Positions 8,135-11,252 of a DNA stretch of 11,252 nt are shown one piece after another. The stretch comes from an uncultured bacterium. GTDB taxonomy: Bacteria > Bacteroidota > Bacteroidia > Bacteroidales > JACABE01. The notes beneath the pieces are model-generated. The model was not told where the DNA came from. It made no database searches and saw only the letters and a program-made list of their open reading frames with translations. How positions within the stretch are numbered: position 1 is the first letter of the stretch; each line of letters starts with the position of its first letter. The stretch lies in assembly GCA_903911455.1 (NCBI GenBank), contig CAIWDQ010000639.1, forward strand, positions 1 to 11,252, in the 5' to 3' direction. The position numbers were made by a program, and so were the translations under genes.

Positions 8135-9637
8135 ATGGATAATTATCTTGTAATAAATAACAATCAGACGGTACTTCTTAAGGATATACCTGTTTTGAAT
8201 TACGAAGATTTTCTTTCGTTGAATACTTCATTTATTGATGAAAGTACAAGGCATTGTGTAAACTATTTTGCATATAAGTTACATAATAAATTGAAGTTGA
8301 TTTGTTGTATTGCTGACGATTCAAATAGTACTATTCTTCTTTCTTCTTCCGAAATTAATGTTGATGAAACCGAATATCCTTCTTTCACTGCAAAGCATTT
8401 ATCTTTTCATATATTTGAAAGAGAAATCCACGAGAACTTCGGCATTAAGTACTCAGATCACCCTTGGTTAAAACCTGTTCGTTTTGCTTATGATCGTCAT
8501 GATAAGAACTCAACTATTGATAATTATTCCTTTTATCAGATAGATAGTGAAGAACTGCATGAGGTAGGTGTCGGTCCAATTCATGCTGGTGTTATTGAGC
8601 CCGGACATTTTCGTTTTATTTGTAATGGCGAACAAATCCTTCACCTAGAAATACAGTTAGGTTTTCAACATAGAGGTATTGAACAATTGTTTTTAAATAA
8701 AACTAAGCTTTTACAACGCACTACTCTTTCTGAATCTATTGCAGGAGATACTGTTGTTGGGCATACTTCTACCTTTGTAAAACTATGGGAAAGTCTTTGT
8801 AATTATAAAGCTGATGAAGATATACAGTTTGCCCGAACGCTTGCTTTAGAGTTGGAGCGTATTGCAATTCATACCGGAGATTTAAGTGCTATTAGTACTG
8901 ATATTGCCTATCAACTGGGGAGTTCAGTGTTTGGTAGATTAAGAACTCCTTTGATTAATTTCTTTCAGATATGGTGTGGAAATCGTTTGGCTAAAGGACT
9001 GATAAGAGCTGGGCATAGTCATTTTTATTTTACTAAAGAACTTGCTGCTCAACTTGAGAATACGCTGAATGCTTACGAAAAAGATTACTCAGAAATGTGG
9101 AATGTTTTTAAAGAACTGCCTAGTGTTCTTGCCCGTTTAGAGAAAACTGGTGTTGTTAATCTTGAGCAGGCAACTGCTATCGGGACAGTGGGTATGGTTG
9201 CTAAAGCTTCGGGGCTTAACAGAGATATTCGTGCTTCGCACCCTGATAATAATTATGTAGATTTAAAGCACGAACCCATTACCAAGCGACATGGAGATGT
9301 GTATTCCAGGACTCAAATCCGCAATAACGAGATTGAACAATCTATTGAATATATAAGAAAGATGTTGCAGAATATTCCTGAAGAAACGAAGGAAAGAGCG
9401 CCTTTATCTTTGCCTGCTCCTAATTCGTTTTGTCTTTCGTTAACCGAAGGCTGGAGAGGCGAGATTTGTCATTGTGCTATCACTGATGAGAAGGGTGATT
9501 TGATGGTTTATAAAATAAAAGATCCTTCAGTTCACAACTGGCTTGCTCTAGCGCTTGCCGTTAGAAACAATGAAATCTCCGACTTCCCTGTTTGTAATAA
9601 GAGTTTTAATCTTAGCTATTGCGGACACGATATTTAA
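8135..9637 (+). CDS. hyfG: HyfG/HycE-like large subunit lacking NiFe-binding cysteines (Ehr-type)
   Basis: A 500-residue fusion of a NuoC-like domain (about 1-125, with FEREIHENFGIKYSDHPWLKP at 94-114) and a hydrogenase-large-subunit/NuoD-like domain (about 140-500). Large-subunit motifs are intact: VGVGPIHAGVIEPGHFRF (144-161), LGFQHRGIEQLF (175-186), ELERIAIHTGDL (239-250) and GWRGEICHCAITD (439-451). The active-site cysteines are not. Where hydrogenases have R-V-C-G-I-C-G-x-A-H this protein has SIAGDTVVGH (201-210), so both cysteines are replaced (Ala203, Thr206). The C-terminal DPCxxC is replaced by DFPVCNKSFNLSYCGHDI, where Cys487 and Cys496 are too far apart. It therefore cannot bind NiFe in the usual way. 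The NuoD quinone Tyr position also appears to be Gly204. This fits the 'Ehr' family of hydrogenase-related complexes. The protein ends without the C-terminal peptide that hydrogenase endopeptidases remove. The symbol reflects homology, not activity. Confidence 0.9.
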   Translation: MDNYLVINNNQTVLLKDIPVLNYEDFLSLNTSFIDESTRHCVNYFAYKLHNKLKLICCIADDSNSTILLSSSEINVDETEYPSFTAKHLSFHIFEREIHENFGIKYSDHPWLKPVRFAYDRHDKNSTIDNYSFYQIDSEELHEVGVGPIHAGVIEPGHFRFICNGEQILHLEIQLGFQHRGIEQLFLNKTKLLQRTTLSESIAGDTVVGHTSTFVKLWESLCNYKADEDIQFARTLALELERIAIHTGDLSAISTDIAYQLGSSVFGRLRTPLINFFQIWCGNRLAKGLIRAGHSHFYFTKELAAQLENTLNAYEKDYSEMWNVFKELPSVLARLEKTGVVNLEQATAIGTVGMVAKASGLNRDIRASHPDNNYVDLKHEPITKRHGDVYSRTQIRNNEIEQSIEYIRKMLQNIPEETKERAPLSLPAPNSFCLSLTEGWRGEICHCAITDEKGDLMVYKIKDPSVHNWLALALAVRNNEISDFPVCNKSFNLSYCGHDI

Positions 9638-9649
9638 AATAAGAATACT

Positions 9650-10399
9650 ATGATCAATAATATTAAAATACTTTATCACCAGGGCAAGCAATATATTCCT
9701 GACGTTACTAAGGTTGAGGTGCCTGGAGTTTTTAGAGGCAGACCTGAAATTACTAATGAGATTGTGGATGTAAATACTCTTGTTGAGCTTTGCCCAACCG
9801 CTGCTATAGCTTCAAATCCAGTAAGCATTGATTTAGGTAAATGTACTTTCTGTGGCGAATGTGCTTTTAAGTTCCCTAATAAAATAGCTTTCACAAAAGA
9901 CTATAAGATATCAACCAATTCCCGCCAAGGATTAATTATAAAAGAAGGTGATGTAGACCCTATAACTCTTAATCCTGATTTAATAAGAAAAGAAATATAT
10001 AGTATATTTGGTGGCTCTCTTAAGCTAAGACAAGTGTCGGCAGGTGGTGATAATAGTTGTGAGTGGGAGTTGAATGCGTGCGGCAATGTTAACTTTGATA
10101 TGGGGCGTTTCGGTATTGAGTTTGTTGCTTCTCCACGTCATGCGGATGGTATTGTGATTACCGGGCCTATTACTGAGAATATGGCTGAACCATTACAGAT
10201 TTGTTATGATGCTGTTCCTGATCCTAAGCTTATTATTCTGGCAGGCACCGATGCAATAAGTGGAGGTATTTTCGCCGACAGTCCTGCATTAAACCGTAGC
10301 TTTCTTAATAAATATAAGATAGATTTGTATGTTCCCGGAAACCCTGTTCATCCATTGACTTTTATAAATGGTGTGTTGGAGTTGTTGAAAAGAACTTAA
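9650..10399 (+). CDS. hyfI: HyfI-like (NuoB-type) small subunit fused to a ferredoxin domain, proximal cluster site degraded
   Basis: A 249-residue protein in two parts. Residues 1-90 are a ferredoxin-like domain (HyfH/NuoI-related) with Cys48 in ELCPTAAI and Cys65-x2-Cys68-x2-Cys71 in CTFCGEC, enough for one [4Fe-4S] cluster. The place of the fourth in-line cysteine is Phe75 (KFP), so a second cluster is absent. Residues about 115-249 are the NuoB/hydrogenase small-subunit fold: GRFGIEFVASPRHADGIVIT (152-171), VPDPKLIILAGT (189-200), SGGIF (204-208) and LYVPGNPVHP (226-235). The cysteines that should hold the proximal/N2 cluster (CxxC, GxC, PGCPP) are Asp134, Cys137, Asp201 and Asn231, so three of four are lost. 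It is the last gene of the operon, 12 nt after hyfG and 49 nt before the terminator stem. It likely docks the large subunit to HyfC. Electron transfer through the proximal site looks impossible. Confidence 0.88.
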   Translation: MINNIKILYHQGKQYIPDVTKVEVPGVFRGRPEITNEIVDVNTLVELCPTAAIASNPVSIDLGKCTFCGECAFKFPNKIAFTKDYKISTNSRQGLIIKEGDVDPITLNPDLIRKEIYSIFGGSLKLRQVSAGGDNSCEWELNACGNVNFDMGRFGIEFVASPRHADGIVITGPITENMAEPLQICYDAVPDPKLIILAGTDAISGGIFADSPALNRSFLNKYKIDLYVPGNPVHPLTFINGVLELLKRT

Positions 10400-10401
10400 A
10401 T

Positions 10402-10423
10402 AAGGCTTTTAGGCTTTAGGCTA
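10402..10423 (+). repeat. Short TAGGCTT tandem repeat after the operon
   Basis: Three imperfect units (AAGGCTTT, TAGGCTTT, TAGGCTAT) follow the hyfI stop codon directly, with a period of 7-8 nt. The repeat lies between the stop and the terminator, so it would be in the 3' end of the transcript. It is probably slippage-generated filler and no function is evident. Confidence 0.45.
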
Positions 10424-10448
10424 TTAAGTTATTAGGAAGAAGATATTT

Positions 10449-10484
10449 AAACCTAATCTCGTTCGTACGGGGTTAGGTTTTTTA
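10449..10484 (+). terminator. Intrinsic terminator of the hyf operon
   Basis: AAACCTAATCTCG (10449-10461) pairs with CGGGGTTAGGTTT (10468-10480) across a 6-nt loop TTCGTA. This gives a 13-bp stem in which only two pairs are G-U wobbles in RNA. A run of six T covers 10478-10483. It lies 49 nt after the hyfI stop. On the minus strand the stem is followed by AAATATCT, not a T-tract, so it should work mainly for the plus-strand operon and only weakly for the convergent protease gene. Confidence 0.88.
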
Positions 10485-10495
10485 TTGTACTGATT

Positions 10496-11026
10496 CTACA
10501 ACTGCAAATACAAAATAAGGTTTGAGTAATCAATAATTGCTTTATTTCCAACCAATATGTCAGCACCAATTACACCATCTACAACGTTCATCCCCATCAG
10601 AGTTAAAGCATTGTTAACATTATCCAGATTCATTACATAAATCTCAAAATCTTTCTTTAATAATTTACCAAGTTTAAAAGTATTATTAACTGAATGTTGC
10701 AAACTGAGCGAACCACCTGCACCCACAGCCTCATCATTCAAAGTATCTATCTTTATTTTAAATTTGTCTTCTTTAGAAATATCAATTACAGTTCCGCCCG
10801 AACCTGTATCTAAAATAAAATCACCTTCAACACCATTTAACTTAGCTTTAATAAGCAAGTGTCCTGATGTAATTTTCAGAATCGGTATCTTTATATAGTT
10901 GTGATTAACTGTCAGAAATTTTTCCAGTTCAGTTGAATCTAAGTTGCTTTTTTGTTTCATCTCTGTTTGTGATTTTCCATTTAAACCTATTATAACCAAC
11001 ACAAATAGTAGGATTGCATTTCTCAT
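10496..11026 (-). CDS. Exported retropepsin-like aspartyl protease
   Basis: A 176-residue protein with one copy of the aspartic-protease signature, as in retropepsin-like (clan AA) bacterial proteases, which act as homodimers. The hydrophobic stretch MRNAILLFVLVIIGLNGKSQ (1-20) looks like a signal peptide, so the protein should act in the periplasm or be surface-exposed. The catalytic motif is FILDTGSGGTVID (70-82) with Asp73, preceded by VEGDF, the usual strand. The second hydrophobic-hydrophobic-Gly element is GVIGADIL (151-158), where the family has 'iiG.d.L'. The length is near the minimum for one domain plus signal peptide and nothing appears missing. ATG at 11024-11026 is 22 nt downstream of a TAnnTTTG box. 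It converges on the hyf operon and is probably unrelated in function. Its substrate is unknown. Confidence 0.85.
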   Translation of the reverse strand: MRNAILLFVLVIIGLNGKSQTEMKQKSNLDSTELEKFLTVNHNYIKIPILKITSGHLLIKAKLNGVEGDFILDTGSGGTVIDISKEDKFKIKIDTLNDEAVGAGGSLSLQHSVNNTFKLGKLLKKDFEIYVMNLDNVNNALTLMGMNVVDGVIGADILVGNKAIIDYSNLILYLQL

Positions 11027-11048
11027 TAGATTTATTTTAATTAATCAA

Positions 11049-11056
11049 CAAAGATA
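11049..11056 (-). promoter_or_regulatory. Bacteroidota-type -7 promoter box of the protease gene
   Basis: On the minus strand this reads TATCTTTG, an exact match to TAnnTTTG. It ends 22 nt before the protease ATG, a spacing like that of the hyf promoter. A convincing -33 TTTG is not seen; the nearest candidate, TTTA at 11081-11084, has a spacer somewhat longer than usual. Confidence 0.55.
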
Positions 11057-11094
11057 TACAATTAAAGGCAATTTACTAATTAAAGTTTCTTTAT

Positions 11095-11130
11095 AGATGT
11101 AATAGTGGGAAAGGTTTTAGTATTACATCT
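11095..11130. repeat. 10-bp perfect inverted repeat
   Basis: AGATGTAATA (11095-11104) and TATTACATCT (11121-11130) are perfect complements separated by 16 nt. Neither side has a T-tract of the kind needed for termination. It sits about 40 bp upstream of the protease promoter box, so it could be an operator or a chance AT-rich palindrome. The rest of the right edge (11131-11252) shows no gene that I can support on either strand. Confidence 0.4.
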
Positions 11131-11252
11131 TAAAAATGGTTTTATCATCATAATATTTAATTTTGTTATTTATTTCGGGAAATGGAGTTCAAATCCATAA
11201 CAAAGACCGTGTATAAAATTAAAGTTATGAATTAAATGCCTATAACAAGTAA

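Noticed and set aside
9676..10086. Two minus-strand open frames inside the hyfI-like gene
   Set aside because: They are antisense to the conserved ferredoxin and NuoB domains and resemble no protein I know.
1121..10399. An ordinary NDH-1 (complex I) operon
   Set aside because: The HyfB C-terminal signature, the HyfE-type subunit, the fused NuoC-NuoD-like subunit and the gene order fit hydrogenase-4/Ehr complexes. There is no nuoA, nuoJ, nuoE, nuoF or nuoG homolog.
1121..10399. A functional formate hydrogenlyase or H2-evolving hydrogenase
   Set aside because: NiFe ligands and three proximal-cluster ligands are missing, and no formate dehydrogenase, maturation genes or processing site are present.
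11182..11198. tRNA-like T-arm (GTTCAAA loop in an ATGGA/TCCAT stem)
   Set aside because: In tRNA register the T-stem does not pair, and no acceptor, D or anticodon arm surrounds it.
11182..11235. 17-codon open frame starting ATG GAG TTC
   Set aside because: It is too short, with no promoter, no recognisable peptide and immediate stops in AT-rich sequence.
11236..11252. Edge sequence GCCTATAACAAG, vaguely like one end of an integron attC site
   Set aside because: Only one possible end is in the window, no partner repeat or cassette structure is visible, and the core does not match cleanly.

Overview
The window is AT-rich DNA that looks like a member of the Bacteroidota (Bacteroidetes). The two recognisable promoters carry the TAnnTTTG -7 box typical of that phylum, the starts lack Shine-Dalgarno sequences, and the protein sequences fit. 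The order or genus cannot be settled from the sequence alone.

Layout. Positions 19-892 hold two small, closely spaced VOC-superfamily genes: a glyoxalase/bleomycin-resistance-like protein and a PhnB / 3-dmu-9_3-mt-like protein. A short gap (893-1120) follows. It contains what may be the tail of a decayed gene, a cluster of repeated and inverted AGTATTA boxes, and a promoter. Positions 1121-10399 are one tight co-directional operon of seven genes with gaps of 2-15 nt. The operon ends in a strong intrinsic terminator at 10449-10484. A convergent gene at 10496-11026 encodes an exported retropepsin-like aspartyl protease with its own TAnnTTTG promoter. The last ~200 nt contain an inverted repeat and no convincing gene.

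The operon encodes a membrane complex of the group 4 [NiFe]-hydrogenase / complex I superfamily. Its order is hyfB-hyfB'-hyfC-hyfE-hyfF-hyfG-hyfI. The membrane arm is rich: two full-length HyfB paralogs, HyfF (a third antiporter-like subunit), HyfC (NuoH-like) and HyfE (NuoK-like C-terminal half). The key Glu, Lys and His residues of the HyfB ion channels are intact.

The soluble arm is the striking part. The HyfG-like large subunit keeps the fold motifs but has lost both CxxC pairs that bind NiFe. The HyfI-like small subunit has lost three of the four cysteines for the proximal [4Fe-4S] cluster (now Asp, Asp, Asn), yet carries a fused ferredoxin domain with four cysteines for one cluster. The complex therefore looks like an 'Ehr' (energy-converting hydrogenase-related) complex rather than a hydrogenase. 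Its loss of the proximal cluster as well raises the question of what drives ion movement. No hydrogenase maturation genes, formate dehydrogenase or other redox partner lie in the window.
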